Position numbers and translations under genes: made by a program. DNA of 64,000 nucleotides from Yoonia sp. I 8.24 (GTDB taxonomy: Bacteria; Pseudomonadota; Alphaproteobacteria; Rhodobacterales; Rhodobacteraceae): contig NZ_JACXGQ010000004.1 in NCBI RefSeq assembly GCF_022096995.1, forward strand, positions 372,001 through 436,000, written 5' to 3'. A model generated the notes under the pieces. The model had not been told where the DNA came from. It saw nothing but the letters and a program-made list of their open reading frames with translations, and did no database searches. This document shows, piece after piece, positions 1-9,603 of the stretch. Numbering within the stretch: the first letter of the stretch is position 1; each line of letters opens with the position of its first letter.

Positions 1-787
1 CCAAGAGCAGAAAGCCAAACGCCGATCCAAGTTCCCAGTTAAAGCGGGTGATAAACTGCGTATAAATCAAACCGGTGAACCACAGGCTATCTTTGCCACC
101 CAGCAAAATTGGAGTCAGATAGTTGCCGAGTGACAGCATGAACACCACGATGCAGCCCGACACGATACCCGGCATCGCATGCGGGATCACGATTTCGCGC
201 ATGATGGAATAGCCCGTTCCCCCCAGATCATAACCGGCTTCGATCAGACTATCGTCGAGACTATCAAGCGTGGTGACAAGCGGCACAATCATGAACAGGA
301 TCGACGTATAGACCAGCCCAACCATGATCGCCCCGTCGTTATACAAAAACTCGACCGGGCCACCGATCACGCCAGTGTATTGCAAGAAATTCGACAGCAC
401 CCCAGTTTCACGCAGCAAGATCATCCAGCCGAATGTACGGACCAATTCCGACACCCAAAACGGGATCAGGCACATCAAAAACAGCGTGGTCTTTGTGCGC
501 CCGCGCGTCAGCTTAGCGATGTAATAGGCGACCGGAAACCCAAGCACGAGCGTCAGGATTGTTGTGAAAATCGACATGAACGCCGTGCGCGCAAAAGTCC
601 GCCAATAAAGCGGTTCGTTAAAGAAGACCGCATAGTTGCCAAGGCCGGTTTCATATTCGCGCACACCGATTTTTTCGCTAATCGACACCATGAACAACCC
701 AATATGCGGCAGCACGATCAGGGTGATTAACCATAGCATCAGTGGCATCAGCAGCAGGTAAAACCCAAGTTTGGATTTATCGGTCAT
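1..787 (-). CDS. polyamine ABC transporter permease (PotB-like), 3' end cut by window edge
   Basis: Inner-membrane permease of a spermidine/putrescine-type importer. The reading frame starts with ATG at 787 (MTDKSKLGFYLLLMPLMLWL) and stays open to base 1, so the C-terminus lies outside the window. The N-terminus is a strong hydrophobic segment, followed by further membrane helices. A typical ABC permease EAA loop (EAGYDLGG then a REIVIPHAMPGI stretch) sits near the end of the visible part and is the contact site for the ATPase. The start codon follows directly on the stop of the ATPase gene (TAG at 790-788), so the two are translationally linked. A second permease would be expected beyond base 1. 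The substrate is inferred from family resemblance of the neighbouring binding protein. Confidence 0.85.
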   Translation of the reverse strand, partial: MTDKSKLGFYLLLMPLMLWLITLIVLPHIGLFMVSISEKIGVREYETGLGNYAVFFNEPLYWRTFARTAFMSIFTTILTLVLGFPVAYYIAKLTRGRTKTTLFLMCLIPFWVSELVRTFGWMILLRETGVLSNFLQYTGVIGGPVEFLYNDGAIMVGLVYTSILFMIVPLVTTLDSLDDSLIEAGYDLGGTGYSIMREIVIPHAMPGIVSGCIVVFMLSLGNYLTPILLGGKDSLWFTGLIYTQFITRFNWELGSAFGFLLL

Positions 788-1888
788 CTATGTGCCCTCG
801 GTCGCGAAACAGCGGGCTTGGGCCGGATCCCAATCGGCGAAAACAGTGTCACCCTTGCCCAATCCCAGCAGATCGCCGGTCTGTGGCAGGGTAACTTGCA
901 ATGTCTCGCCAGATTGCGGTTCACGCAGCAGGACCATGCTATTGGCCCCGTTGAACAGAACGCTATCCACGATGCGCGGGATTGTGTTCGGGTTATCTGT
1001 TGGCGCCGTCTTCGAAAGCGCAATCGCCTCTGGGCGCACAAATATTTGGGCGTCTGCACCGATGCTTGGGGTGCCGTGCATAGCTTGCGCGCTGAGTTCA
1101 GCGCCGCCATTTGTCGTTACTGTAACGCGCTGACCGTCAATCCCCATAACCTTGCCCGAAAATTTATTCGCATCACCAACGAACCCGGCGACAAAAGCGT
1201 TCGCCGGTTCGTAGTACAGTTCTTTAGCCGTGCCAATTTGGTCAAACCGGCCTTTGTTCATCACAGCGATATTGTCGCTCATGACCAAGGCTTCGGATTG
1301 GTCGTGGGTGATATAAACAAAAGTCGTGTTGAATTCGGCTTGCAAAGATTTGAGTTCGATTTTCATATGCTCGCGCAGTTTCAGATCCAGCGCGCCCAGC
1401 GGTTCATCAAGCAACAAGACATCAGGTTCCAGCACCATGCAGCGGGCGATGGCAACGCGTTGTTTTTGACCGCCCGACAGTTGATCAACTTGGCGGTCCT
1501 CGATCCCCGGCAGGCCAACACGTTCCAAGACCCGACCTACACGCGTCTTAATCTCAGAAGCCGGAACACCGCGCTGGCGCAAGCCAAAGCCGACGTTCTT
1601 GCCAATATTCATCATCGGAAAGAGCGCGAGGTGCTGAAAAACCATCGACACAGGTCGCTTGCTAGGGCCGACGTCAATCATCGATTTACCTTTGATCAGC
1701 AAATCGCCACTGGTCGGGAATTGAAAACCCGCGATCATCCGCAAAAGCGTGGTTTTCCCACAGCCGGACGGTCCAAGGATAGAAAAGAACGACCCTTGCG
1801 GGACTTCAAAGCTCACCTGATCGACGGCGCGAAAATCATCAAAGTCTTTGGTTAAGTCTTTGCACACAAGGTCAGCAGGTGTCGTCAT
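788..1888 (-). CDS. polyamine ABC transporter ATP-binding protein (PotA-like)
   Basis: Cytoplasmic ATPase (366 aa) that drives the polyamine importer. Visible motifs are Walker A (GPSGCGKTT), the Q-loop (VFQHLALFP), the signature LSGGQKQR, Walker B (LLLDEPLGALD) and the switch histidine in THDQ. A C-terminal TOBE-type beta domain follows, as usual for PotA/FbpC-like subunits. An in-frame upstream ATG exists at 1942, but the ATG at 1888 is preferred: it has an AGGA-type ribosome site in the TATTATAGGACGACC leader and starts directly before the conserved domain. The gene lies between the binding protein (71-base gap) and the permease (no gap). Confidence 0.9.
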   Translation of the reverse strand: MTTPADLVCKDLTKDFDDFRAVDQVSFEVPQGSFFSILGPSGCGKTTLLRMIAGFQFPTSGDLLIKGKSMIDVGPSKRPVSMVFQHLALFPMMNIGKNVGFGLRQRGVPASEIKTRVGRVLERVGLPGIEDRQVDQLSGGQKQRVAIARCMVLEPDVLLLDEPLGALDLKLREHMKIELKSLQAEFNTTFVYITHDQSEALVMSDNIAVMNKGRFDQIGTAKELYYEPANAFVAGFVGDANKFSGKVMGIDGQRVTVTTNGGAELSAQAMHGTPSIGADAQIFVRPEAIALSKTAPTDNPNTIPRIVDSVLFNGANSMVLLREPQSGETLQVTLPQTGDLLGLGKGDTVFADWDPAQARCFATEGT

Positions 1889-1959
1889 CGGTTTTGGTCG
1901 TCCTATAATAGCGACGAAGGGCGCAAAACGCGCCCCTCGCATTCATCGTTTTAGCTGGC

Positions 1960-3021
1960 TTAGTTGGACGCGTTGATACGGTCCAATGTTGCGCCCTCAA
2001 GGGCTTCTAGGCCAGCAGGCACGGGTGGGTACCATTTGATGTTGTCGATTGCAGCTTGATCAAAGCTGCCTTGGTAACGCGCTTTGAGTTCCGCGCTCAC
2101 TTCGGCATCACCATCGACAGCTGCGGTAAAGTTGCCGGCAGTGTTTGTGATCATTGATGCGATTTCTGGACGCATCACAAAGTTGATCCAATCATATGCC
2201 GCCTCATCTGCACGACCACGGGCAGGCAGAACGAATGTATCGATCCAGCCCAGCGCACCGGCTTCTGGCGCAACAAATGTGATGTCCGCATTGTCAGCAT
2301 TCAGCTGCCAGCCGCCTGTATCCCACGCCATTGCGGCAACAACTTCGCCTGAACGCAACAGGTTCTTGATCTCGTCGCCGCCATCCCAATAGGTTTTTAC
2401 GTTGGGCTTACATTCGATCAGCGCGGCCTCAACTTCGTCCAGAATGCCTTGATAAGCGTCCGCATCTGAATAAGCCGCAAAAGGGTCGAGCCCCATTGAA
2501 TAGGCGAAGCCGATCAGCGTTGGGCGCTTCAGGCGGTAAGATACGCTACCGGCAACGGATGCGTCACATAGGTCTGTGTAGTCCGTGACTTGGCCAGCTT
2601 CGGCCGTATTCACAACCAAACCGCTTGTACCCCAAACATGTGGCAAACCGTAAACTTCGCCTTCATATGTGGTGTTTGCAGCAGTCGCTTCCAGCATGGA
2701 TGGAATGAATTGCGCGGCGTCTACCATGGACATGTCCAAGGGTTTGTAGATACCGAATTCTTCTTGGGCGCTTGCGATCCGATCTTGGCTAGGCTGGGCA
2801 AGATCAAAACCGCCGCCGTTTGTCGCGCGTAGTTTCGCGATCATTTCTTCGTTGTTTGATGTCGTCACTTCAACAGTGTGGCCTGTTTCTGCCTCAAACA
2901 GCGCAATTACGTCTTCCGGTGCATAACCACCCCATGTCAAAAGACGCAAAGTTTCAGCCGATAGGCTGGTTGTCGACAAAGCGGCTACAAGAACCGTCGC
3001 TGGTGCTAATCCAAATTTCAT
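1960..3021 (-). CDS. periplasmic polyamine-binding protein (PotD/PotF family)
   Basis: Extracytoplasmic solute-binding protein (353 aa), first gene of the polyamine importer. It begins with a Sec signal peptide (charged MKF, hydrophobic core, cleavage after SLSA). The mature protein starts with LRLLTWGGYAPEDVIALFE, the usual opening of spermidine/putrescine-binding proteins. Expression of the whole set likely begins upstream of 3021. The ligand could also be a related polyamine or an opine-type cation, because the binding residues cannot be assigned with certainty by eye. Confidence 0.88.
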   Translation of the reverse strand: MKFGLAPATVLVAALSTTSLSAETLRLLTWGGYAPEDVIALFEAETGHTVEVTTSNNEEMIAKLRATNGGGFDLAQPSQDRIASAQEEFGIYKPLDMSMVDAAQFIPSMLEATAANTTYEGEVYGLPHVWGTSGLVVNTAEAGQVTDYTDLCDASVAGSVSYRLKRPTLIGFAYSMGLDPFAAYSDADAYQGILDEVEAALIECKPNVKTYWDGGDEIKNLLRSGEVVAAMAWDTGGWQLNADNADITFVAPEAGALGWIDTFVLPARGRADEAAYDWINFVMRPEIASMITNTAGNFTAAVDGDAEVSAELKARYQGSFDQAAIDNIKWYPPVPAGLEALEGATLDRINASN

Positions 3022-3225
3022 ATCAGAATTCCGTTTGTTTGTGGGTGATTGCGGCCAAGGTGGCCAGCAAAGCAGAGAAAGTGCATATGCTTAGCTTGTG
3101 AAACTTTTGCGACAGTTTCAAATGAAATCTTGACCGTTCGGTAAATACAACCGTTGGTGGTAAAGCTGCCGGAAGCCACCCAATTGCGGCAGTTCGGTAA
3201 CAAATCAGCTCATCGTGATCGCCCT

Positions 3226-3256
3226 GGGAAGACGGCCAATGCGTGGCGGTCTTCCC
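3226..3256 (-). terminator. possible terminator hairpin after the ferric-reductase gene
   Basis: GGGAAGAC and GTCTTCCC form an 8-bp stem enclosing a second GCCA/TGGC stem. It lies 29 bases after the stop of the minus-strand reductase gene. There is no T-run on the exit side, so it may only protect the mRNA end. The rest of the 263-base gap 3022-3284 shows no gene. Confidence 0.35.
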
Positions 3257-3284
3257 TTCGAATGCCTATAACAAGGCCCAACCA

Positions 3285-4628
3285 TTACCGCATGTTGAAC
3301 AACTCTTGATGGAACGCACCCGAGGCAAGCCCCTCTGCGACAAGGTCTTTGCGTAATGCCTGCCCAAATCCGGCTGGGCCGCAGAACCAGACGCTTGAAG
3401 ATTGCCAATTTGGCACCATTTCGCGCAGGCGCGCGCCGGTCAAAGGTCCGTCTTTGCTATCAACGACCAGATGTAGGGTGACACCGGCCGCTGCTGCGTC
3501 TGCTTTTAAGAGTTCCAACGCCTCGGGTGCAATTTCGTTGATGCTATGGATTAAGTCGATAGTCTTGGTGCCGGGCGTCATCGCCATTTGCTTCATCCGC
3601 GCGATGAATGGCGTAATGCCGATACCGCCTGCAATCCAAATCTGGCGCTCTTTTGTACAATGGAAAGTAAAGCGGCCGTATGGCCCTTCGACTTTTGCTT
3701 CGCCACCTACCGTCAATTTCTCAGGAAGAAAGTTGGTGTAATCTCCCAGCCCCTTCGAGATAAACATGATATTGCGCGTCGCCGGGTCCCAAGCCGAAGC
3801 CATGGTGAAAGGATGCTTGCCTTCGCGCCGGTCAAACGTGACGAAGGAAAACTGACCGGCCTCGTGCCCCTTCCAGCCCTCGTCCATATGGATCTCGATC
3901 TCGGTGACACGCATTTCAGTGAAGGTACGAATCCTAGAAATCGTACCCGGAACAAGACGATTGCGGCCAATCTGGCGGGTCAACGACAGCACCCCAGAAA
4001 CCACCCCGCCGATCATCAATAGGGCGACCACGCCCCCAACGGGCTGCGTCCAAAAATCGAAATCCATCAACACCGCGGCGTGGAAAACCAGCACGAGATA
4101 TGCGATCGCGATCAGCATATGCGTTGAAACAAAAATCTTGTAAGGGAATCGTTTAATCAATGCGAGGATGATCAGAATTCCCGCCCCATAAAAAGCCCAC
4201 TCTCCCAACGTCTCAGCGGTGCCACGTTGGCTGTTAAAGAATGTTTGGATTGCGCCTAAATCCGGGATGCCTTCAGGTCGCTGCCCTCGTTCCGGGGTCC
4301 CCATAATTCCCCATGAAACCATCCACTTTGGCCCTTTGGCGGCAACCCAATGGACAACCGACGTGGTCAGCGCCGCGATCCCAAGCCACTTGTGTAGACG
4401 GTAAGATTTATCAAGCCCGTTTAACCAAGGCTCGACCCAATGCATTCGCGTTGCGAGGATCATTGCGACACTCATCGCGCCGATACTTAGAACGCCAGAA
4501 TACTGCACCAAAAGATTGCGCAGGGCGATAAAGTTCAGCTCTTCGGGGAAAGGTAGGTTTGCAAAAAGCCACAGGGCGCTGAGGCCCACGAGAATTACCC
4601 AAAGGGTGATTTTAATCTGTTTCATCAT
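3285..4628 (-). CDS. ferric-reductase-like transmembrane flavocytochrome
   Basis: Predicted inner-membrane electron-transfer protein (447 aa) of the ferric reductase/NADPH oxidase type. The first 220 residues hold about six hydrophobic helices. Two histidine pairs fit haem ligation: H79 with H93 and H170 with H183, at the spacing of the FRE/NOX family. The C-terminal half is an FNR-like flavin and nicotinamide domain: an FAD-binding motif at HPFTMAS (about 272-278), a GPYGRFTF loop, the nucleotide-binding GGIGITPF (about 334-341) and a final FCGPAGF motif. It moves electrons from NAD(P)H through FAD and haem to an outside acceptor. The acceptor (ferric iron, copper or oxygen) cannot be read from sequence. 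It stands alone downstream of the LacI gene. Confidence 0.85.
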   Translation of the reverse strand: MMKQIKITLWVILVGLSALWLFANLPFPEELNFIALRNLLVQYSGVLSIGAMSVAMILATRMHWVEPWLNGLDKSYRLHKWLGIAALTTSVVHWVAAKGPKWMVSWGIMGTPERGQRPEGIPDLGAIQTFFNSQRGTAETLGEWAFYGAGILIILALIKRFPYKIFVSTHMLIAIAYLVLVFHAAVLMDFDFWTQPVGGVVALLMIGGVVSGVLSLTRQIGRNRLVPGTISRIRTFTEMRVTEIEIHMDEGWKGHEAGQFSFVTFDRREGKHPFTMASAWDPATRNIMFISKGLGDYTNFLPEKLTVGGEAKVEGPYGRFTFHCTKERQIWIAGGIGITPFIARMKQMAMTPGTKTIDLIHSINEIAPEALELLKADAAAAGVTLHLVVDSKDGPLTGARLREMVPNWQSSSVWFCGPAGFGQALRKDLVAEGLASGAFHQELFNMR

Positions 4629-4751
4629 GATACCTTTATGGAAACGCGATCTTAGGCACTTGAATCATGCCGATTATCCCACTGATACGTCGAAACCACG
4701 AAATTCCGTTTGATCTAAAACAAAATACGCCACAAATGGCTGTTGAACGAA

Positions 4752-5777
4752 CTATGTTTTGACCGCAGCGCAGGAATTGCGCACGATCAAATCACCGTGC
4801 AGTTCGCTTGTCGCCACAGCGGTTGCCGGATCGCCAAGTCGGTCAAGCAACGCCGTCATCGCGTATTCGCCGATTTGGCTGCGGGGTTGGCGAATCGTCG
4901 TTAAGGATGGCGTGATATTGTTCGCGAACGGGATATCATCAAATCCCACAACAGACATATCGTGTGGCACATCATAGCCACGATCTTGGAGCGCGCCGAT
5001 CACACCGATGGCAGTGTTATCGTTAAAACAAAAAAATGCCGTCGGCAGCGTGTCGCGAATAAACAGGCGTTCCACTGCAGCCCGACCACCCAAACTGGTG
5101 CCGTCGCCGTCTACTTTCCAAATTGACATCGGCTCTGACGATTGGCTTAGGGCTTCGCAATATCCTTTCAGCCGCCGTTCCGTCAGGACTGATCCCTTTG
5201 GCCCGGCGACATAGACAATCCGCCGATGCCCAAGCGACATTAGATATTCGGTCGCTATCCGCGAAGCCGATTGATCATCAGTACAGACATAACTGATATT
5301 GGGGTGATCAACCGGGGTTGCTGCAGCCACCGTTGTGGGGATCAGAGTTTTCGAATTGTCAGGCCATCCGGCGACGGGCAGATGCCCCGTCAACAAGATC
5401 AGCCCATCAGCGGTCCCTGCTGATAGAAAGCGCAGATATTTTTCTTCGACGGCAACATCGCCTTCAGTATTCCCGATCAGCACGCCATAGCCGCGCGTGT
5501 TCGCGACTTTTTCAAGCCCTGTTAAGATACCCGGAAAGTTTGGATCTGAGATCGATTCCGCTAAGACCAAAACCATATGCGACCGCTGTCGACGCAGGTT
5601 CTGCGCCATCGCATTTGCTGTATAGCCTGTACGCGCGATCGCAGCGGTCACCTTTTTGCGGGTACTATCGGCGACTTTTTCAGGCTTAGAAATCGCGCGC
5701 GACACCGTTGCAATCGACACTTCGGCAAGCCGCGCGACATCTTCAATCGTTGCTGGTTTCTTCGGTGGGGGTTGCAC
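4752..5777 (-). CDS. LacI-family transcriptional regulator of the adjacent sugar transporter
   Basis: DNA-binding repressor or activator (341 aa). The N-terminal helix-turn-helix is at about residues 9-30 (TIEDVARLAEVSIATVSRAI) and the hinge follows at about 50-60 (NAMAQNLRRQ). The rest is a periplasmic-binding-protein-like sugar-sensing domain. The start codon is GTG at 5777. It is divergent from the rbsA-like gene. The space between them has two copies of a LacI-type operator half pattern, so it most likely controls the transporter and its own gene. The inducer is unknown. Confidence 0.9.
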   Translation of the reverse strand: MQPPPKKPATIEDVARLAEVSIATVSRAISKPEKVADSTRKKVTAAIARTGYTANAMAQNLRRQRSHMVLVLAESISDPNFPGILTGLEKVANTRGYGVLIGNTEGDVAVEEKYLRFLSAGTADGLILLTGHLPVAGWPDNSKTLIPTTVAAATPVDHPNISYVCTDDQSASRIATEYLMSLGHRRIVYVAGPKGSVLTERRLKGYCEALSQSSEPMSIWKVDGDGTSLGGRAAVERLFIRDTLPTAFFCFNDNTAIGVIGALQDRGYDVPHDMSVVGFDDIPFANNITPSLTTIRQPRSQIGEYAMTALLDRLGDPATAVATSELHGDLIVRNSCAAVKT

Positions 5778-5870
5778 GTAATTTCTTTACCATTTGCGCA
5801 GCACAGGGTTCAGCCAAGGGCCTAGAACCCCGAAAGCTCTGACAAGATAGCCAATATTTCCGCGAATGAA

Positions 5871-5902
5871 AACCTTTACATGAGATCGTGTAAAGGTTTA
5901 CA
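5871..5902. promoter_or_regulatory. paired LacI-type operators
   Basis: TGTAAAGGTTTACA at 5889-5902 is a near-perfect palindrome of the classical LacI-family operator kind. The segment 5871-5880 (AACCTTTACA) carries the same half-site facing the other way, so TGTAAAGGTT appears once on each strand, 8 bases apart. The location, between the divergent regulator and transporter, supports autoregulated control of the sugar importer. Confidence 0.7.
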
Positions 5903-5944
5903 TGGGATTCGTTGCGGGAGGCAACACATGACCAGGGAGGGTCT

Positions 5945-7474
5945 ATGGTGGTCGAAAGTCCGATGGCATCGGATGGGTTGCTTTGCGCGGATTCGCTGAG
6001 CAAGTCCTTTGGAACAGTGCCTGTATTATTTAGTGTCAGCTTCTCGCTACGAGCGGGCGAAGTGCATGCGCTGATCGGCGAAAATGGCGCGGGAAAATCA
6101 ACACTGATGAAAATCATGTCGGGTTTTCATAACCCCACATCAGGGCGCATCATTTATGACGGCAAACCTGTCACCCTGCCCCCAAATGGCGGAGCAGAGG
6201 CGCTCGGAATCGTCCTTATCCACCAAGAGCTGAACCTCTCGGAACAGATGACCGTGACAGAGAACATCTTTTTGGGTCGCGAAATCGCAAAACATGGCAT
6301 TCTTGATCGACCAGCGATGACCGCCCGTGTTGTTCAGCTTCTGGCCGATGTCGGTCTGAATATTTCACCTGACACACGCATTTCGGAGCTATCCATCGCG
6401 CAAAAACAAATGGTCGAAATAGCTAAAGCCATGAGCCGCAACGCCCGCGTGTTGATAATGGATGAGCCGACTGCTGTGCTGACCGAAGCCGAAACGAATA
6501 TCCTGTTTAAGCAGGTGAACCGACTGCGTGACCAAGGCGTAGCGATCATGTTCGTCAGCCATAAGCTGCACGAGGTAAAAGAGATTTCTGACCGCGTCAC
6601 CGTGTTGCGCGACGGCCAATGGATCGGGACTAGTGCCACGAGCGATCTGAATCTTGATGACATGGCGCGCATGATGGTGGGCCGGGAATTATCGGACCTC
6701 TATCCGCCGGTGAATGAACCAAATGTCGATGCGGATATCGCGCTAACGGTCAATGGGCTACATACCAAAAACATAACAGATATCTCGTTTGAACTGCGAC
6801 GCGGTGAAATCTTGGGGTTTTCTGGGCTTGTAGGGTCTGGCCGCACCGAGGTGTTCGAAGCCGTCTGTGGGCTGACCCCAATGCAGGCCGGGACGATCAC
6901 CACCTTTGGTAATGAAATACGGTTTGCATCGGTAGCACAGGCGCGTGATGCGGGAATCGTCTATCTGACGAAGGACCGCAAAGGTAGGGGGCTGCTGCTT
7001 AACGAAGGGATGCAGACAAATCTGACGTTGCTTGCCCTACCCCAATTCGCCAATCGCTTGATGTTGGATCGCAAAAAAGAAGCCTTTGCCCTGACCCGCG
7101 CCGTCCGCCGTTTTGACATCCGTGCCCGTGACCCCAATGTGCGCGCCAAAGATATGTCTGGCGGCAACCAGCAAAAACTTCTTTTGGCCAAGGTGATGGA
7201 AGCCGACCCAAAGATCGTCATCATTGATGAACCGACCCGCGGGATCGACGTGGGCACGAAACAGCAAATCTATCATTTCATTGCCGCGCTTGCAGCCGAA
7301 GGCGTGTCTATTGTCGTGATCTCGTCCGATATGCCCGAAATCATCGGCATCAGCCACCGTGTCATCATCATGCGCGAAGGCCAGATCGCAGGCACTGTTT
7401 CGGGCCGCGATATCAACGAAACACAAATTGTACGCTACGCCGCAGGGCTGAACGAGGAGACCATTCATGCCTGA
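5945..7474 (+). CDS. sugar ABC transporter ATP-binding protein (RbsA-like, double ATPase)
   Basis: Energising subunit of a carbohydrate uptake (CUT2) transporter, 509 aa, with two ATPase halves in one chain. The first has a full Walker A (GENGAGKST), signature (LSIAQKQM) and Walker B (VLIMDEPTAVL). The second has a degenerate P-loop (GLVGSGRTE), then LSGGNQQK-like MSGGNQQK and IIDEPTRGID, the usual RbsA arrangement. The start is ATG at 5945 after AGGGAGG. A TTG further upstream (5912) is in frame but lies within the leader. It overlaps the permease gene by 8 bases. Confidence 0.88.
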   Translation: MVVESPMASDGLLCADSLSKSFGTVPVLFSVSFSLRAGEVHALIGENGAGKSTLMKIMSGFHNPTSGRIIYDGKPVTLPPNGGAEALGIVLIHQELNLSEQMTVTENIFLGREIAKHGILDRPAMTARVVQLLADVGLNISPDTRISELSIAQKQMVEIAKAMSRNARVLIMDEPTAVLTEAETNILFKQVNRLRDQGVAIMFVSHKLHEVKEISDRVTVLRDGQWIGTSATSDLNLDDMARMMVGRELSDLYPPVNEPNVDADIALTVNGLHTKNITDISFELRRGEILGFSGLVGSGRTEVFEAVCGLTPMQAGTITTFGNEIRFASVAQARDAGIVYLTKDRKGRGLLLNEGMQTNLTLLALPQFANRLMLDRKKEAFALTRAVRRFDIRARDPNVRAKDMSGGNQQKLLLAKVMEADPKIVIIDEPTRGIDVGTKQQIYHFIAALAAEGVSIVVISSDMPEIIGISHRVIIMREGQIAGTVSGRDINETQIVRYAAGLNEETIHA

Positions 7475-8474
7475 ATTAGCCCAAACGGATGCCACTATTC
7501 GCAAACCAAAGATCGACCTAAAAATGTACGGCCCGGCGATTGCGCTGGTGATCCTTTGCATCATCGGGTTTTCGCTTAACACCGCGTTTCTAAGCGAAGG
7601 TAATATCACCAACCTGCTGACCCGCTCTGCCTTTATCGGGATTATTGCGGTTGGCGCGACATTTGTGATTACCGCCGGGGGGATCGACCTATCGGTTGGT
7701 TCGATGGCCGCCGCGATCGCGGGCATCATGATTATTTTGATGAATGCTTTAGTTGATATTTTGGGAACGGGCGTATTGACCGTTGCCGTTGGGGCGGGCT
7801 GCGCCGTGCTTTTAGGGGCGCTCGCAGGACTGGCAAACGGGTTACTGACCACCAAGGGCAAGATCGAAGCCTTTATCGTGACGCTTGGCACAATGGGGAT
7901 TTTCCGGTCATTGGTGACCTATTTCGCGGACGGCGGCACGCTATCGCTGAATTTCGACATTCGCGGCACTTACCGCCCGGTCTATTACGACAGCCTGATC
8001 GGCGTACCGATCCCGGTTTGGGTGTTCATCATCGTCGCGATTTCGGGCTGGTTTTTGATGAACCGCACCACATTTGGCCGCTATTGCACTGCGATTGGGT
8101 CCAATGAACATGTCGCCCAGTATTCCGCGATCAACGTCAACAAGATCAAAACTTGGACCTATGTGATCCAAGGGCTTTGCGTCGCACTTGCTACCGTCAT
8201 CTATGTGCCGCGCCTTGGGTCGGCGTCATCGTCAACCGGGGTATTGTGGGAGCTAGAAGCAATCGCAGCGGTGATTATCGGCGGCACGGTTCTTAAGGGC
8301 GGCTATGGCCGGATTGGCGGCACAATCTTGGGCGCGCTGATTTTAACGACAATTGGCAACATCCTCAACTTTACCGACCTGATCTCAAACTATCTAAACG
8401 GCACGATGCAAGGTCTGATCATCATTATCGCCGTTTGGTTACAACGTGCAGATTGGGGCAAATCGAAAGACTAA
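7467..8474 (+). CDS. sugar ABC transporter permease (RbsC-like)
   Basis: Inner-membrane channel subunit (335 aa) with about eight to ten hydrophobic helices. Family hallmarks are GGIDLSVGSM (about residues 70-79) and GGTVLKGGYG near the C-terminus. The ATG lies inside the end of the ATPase gene with GAGGAG just upstream, so the two are translationally coupled. The whole set rbsA-like, rbsC-like and binding protein makes a complete importer of the ribose/xylose/galactose group. The actual sugar is not determinable here. Confidence 0.88.
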   Translation: MPELAQTDATIRKPKIDLKMYGPAIALVILCIIGFSLNTAFLSEGNITNLLTRSAFIGIIAVGATFVITAGGIDLSVGSMAAAIAGIMIILMNALVDILGTGVLTVAVGAGCAVLLGALAGLANGLLTTKGKIEAFIVTLGTMGIFRSLVTYFADGGTLSLNFDIRGTYRPVYYDSLIGVPIPVWVFIIVAISGWFLMNRTTFGRYCTAIGSNEHVAQYSAINVNKIKTWTYVIQGLCVALATVIYVPRLGSASSSTGVLWELEAIAAVIIGGTVLKGGYGRIGGTILGALILTTIGNILNFTDLISNYLNGTMQGLIIIIAVWLQRADWGKSKD

Positions 8475-8567
8475 CCAACGACCACGCGCAGCGGAGGAGA
8501 CATTGCGCGTGCCAACTCGCCCCATAACACAGGGCATTCACCAGCAAAATCTCATGGGAGGGATAAA

Positions 8568-9521
8568 ATGCAATTCGGAAAGATAATCGCTGCGGGCCTT
8601 ATTAGCGCGCTCGCATTTGCAGGGGCTGCGACGGCCCAAGACACTATCAAGATCGGCGTTTCATACCCAACGCCGACACATGCTTGGGCTGCCGGCATGA
8701 ACTGGCACGCCGAACAGGCCGAAGCCCGGCTTGAAGCGCTTTATCCTGATGTCGATCTGATCCTCATCAACTCGCCTGATCCTGCGGCCCAAGCCAGCGC
8801 GCTTGAAGATCTGGTGTCTATTCACGGCATCGACGCGCTTGTTGTACTGCCATTTGAATCAGAGCCGCTGACCGATCCGGTTCTGAACGTCAAAGATAGC
8901 GGCGCGCTGATCACTGTGGTTGACCGTGGGCTTAGCCAGCCGGGCATCGAAGACATCTATGTTGCGGGCAACAACCCGGAATTGGGTCGCATTTCAGCGC
9001 AATACATGATGACCCGTTTGGAAACCGGCGATAACATCGTCATTCTGCGCGGCATCCCTACGATCATCGACAATGAGCGTTTTGATGCGTTCATGGCTGA
9101 GATCGAAGGATCCGGCATCAATGTTCTGGACCACAAGCACGCGAATTGGAACCGCGATGATGGTTTCGAAGTCATGCAAGACTTCCTCAGTCGCTTCCCA
9201 GATATCGACGCAGTTTGGGCGCAGGATGATGACATCGCTATCGGTGTTGTTGCGGCGCTTGAGCAGGCTGACCGTGCAGGCGACGGCATGTTCGTTGTTG
9301 GCGGCGCTGGCATGAAAGAAACCATTCGCGGCATCATGGATGGCAACGAGCTGGTCCCAGTTGACGTGCTGTACCCGCCGTCAATGATCGCAACGGCGAT
9401 GGATGTGACTGTGGCTGCGTTTAAATCGAACGGTCCGGTGGCGGGTCGCTACATTCTTGGCGCGACATTGATCACCCAAGAAAACGCGGAATCTTTCTAC
9501 TTCCCAGATTCACCATTCTAA
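8568..9521 (+). CDS. periplasmic sugar-binding protein of the RbsA/RbsC-like transporter
   Basis: Secreted ligand-binding subunit (317 aa). The signal peptide ends at about residue 23 (GAATAQ). The mature part opens with DTIKIGVSYPTPTHAWAAGM, typical of the type-1 ribose-binding-protein fold, and a later WAQDDDIAIGV stretch matches the hinge region of the same fold. It has a good ribosome site (GGGAGGG before ATG) and a 93-base gap after the permease. No sugar kinase or isomerase accompanies it, so the catabolic genes must be elsewhere. Confidence 0.87.
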   Translation: MQFGKIIAAGLISALAFAGAATAQDTIKIGVSYPTPTHAWAAGMNWHAEQAEARLEALYPDVDLILINSPDPAAQASALEDLVSIHGIDALVVLPFESEPLTDPVLNVKDSGALITVVDRGLSQPGIEDIYVAGNNPELGRISAQYMMTRLETGDNIVILRGIPTIIDNERFDAFMAEIEGSGINVLDHKHANWNRDDGFEVMQDFLSRFPDIDAVWAQDDDIAIGVVAALEQADRAGDGMFVVGGAGMKETIRGIMDGNELVPVDVLYPPSMIATAMDVTVAAFKSNGPVAGRYILGATLITQENAESFYFPDSPF

Positions 9522-9554
9522 GCGCGTCATCATTTATACGACGAGCATAAAAAA

Positions 9555-9585
9555 GGGCCGCGCTGTCGATCTGACAGCGCGGCCC
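9555..9585 (-). terminator. rho-independent terminator of icd
   Basis: A perfect 13-bp stem (GGGCCGCGCTGTC with its complement, 5-base loop) is followed on the minus strand by six T residues. It lies just after the icd stop. On the plus strand the tail is AAAAATTATT, so it may also slow transcription leaving the sugar operon. Confidence 0.85.
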
Positions 9586-9603
9586 AAAAATTATTATGCG
9601 ATC

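Noticed and set aside
818..1855. Long open frame opposite the polyamine ATPase gene
   Set aside because: It is the antisense of a clear potA-like gene and has no recognisable protein pattern.
3226..3256. Riboswitch or structured RNA in the gap after the ferric reductase
   Set aside because: Only one simple hairpin is present at a gene end; nothing matches a known aptamer.
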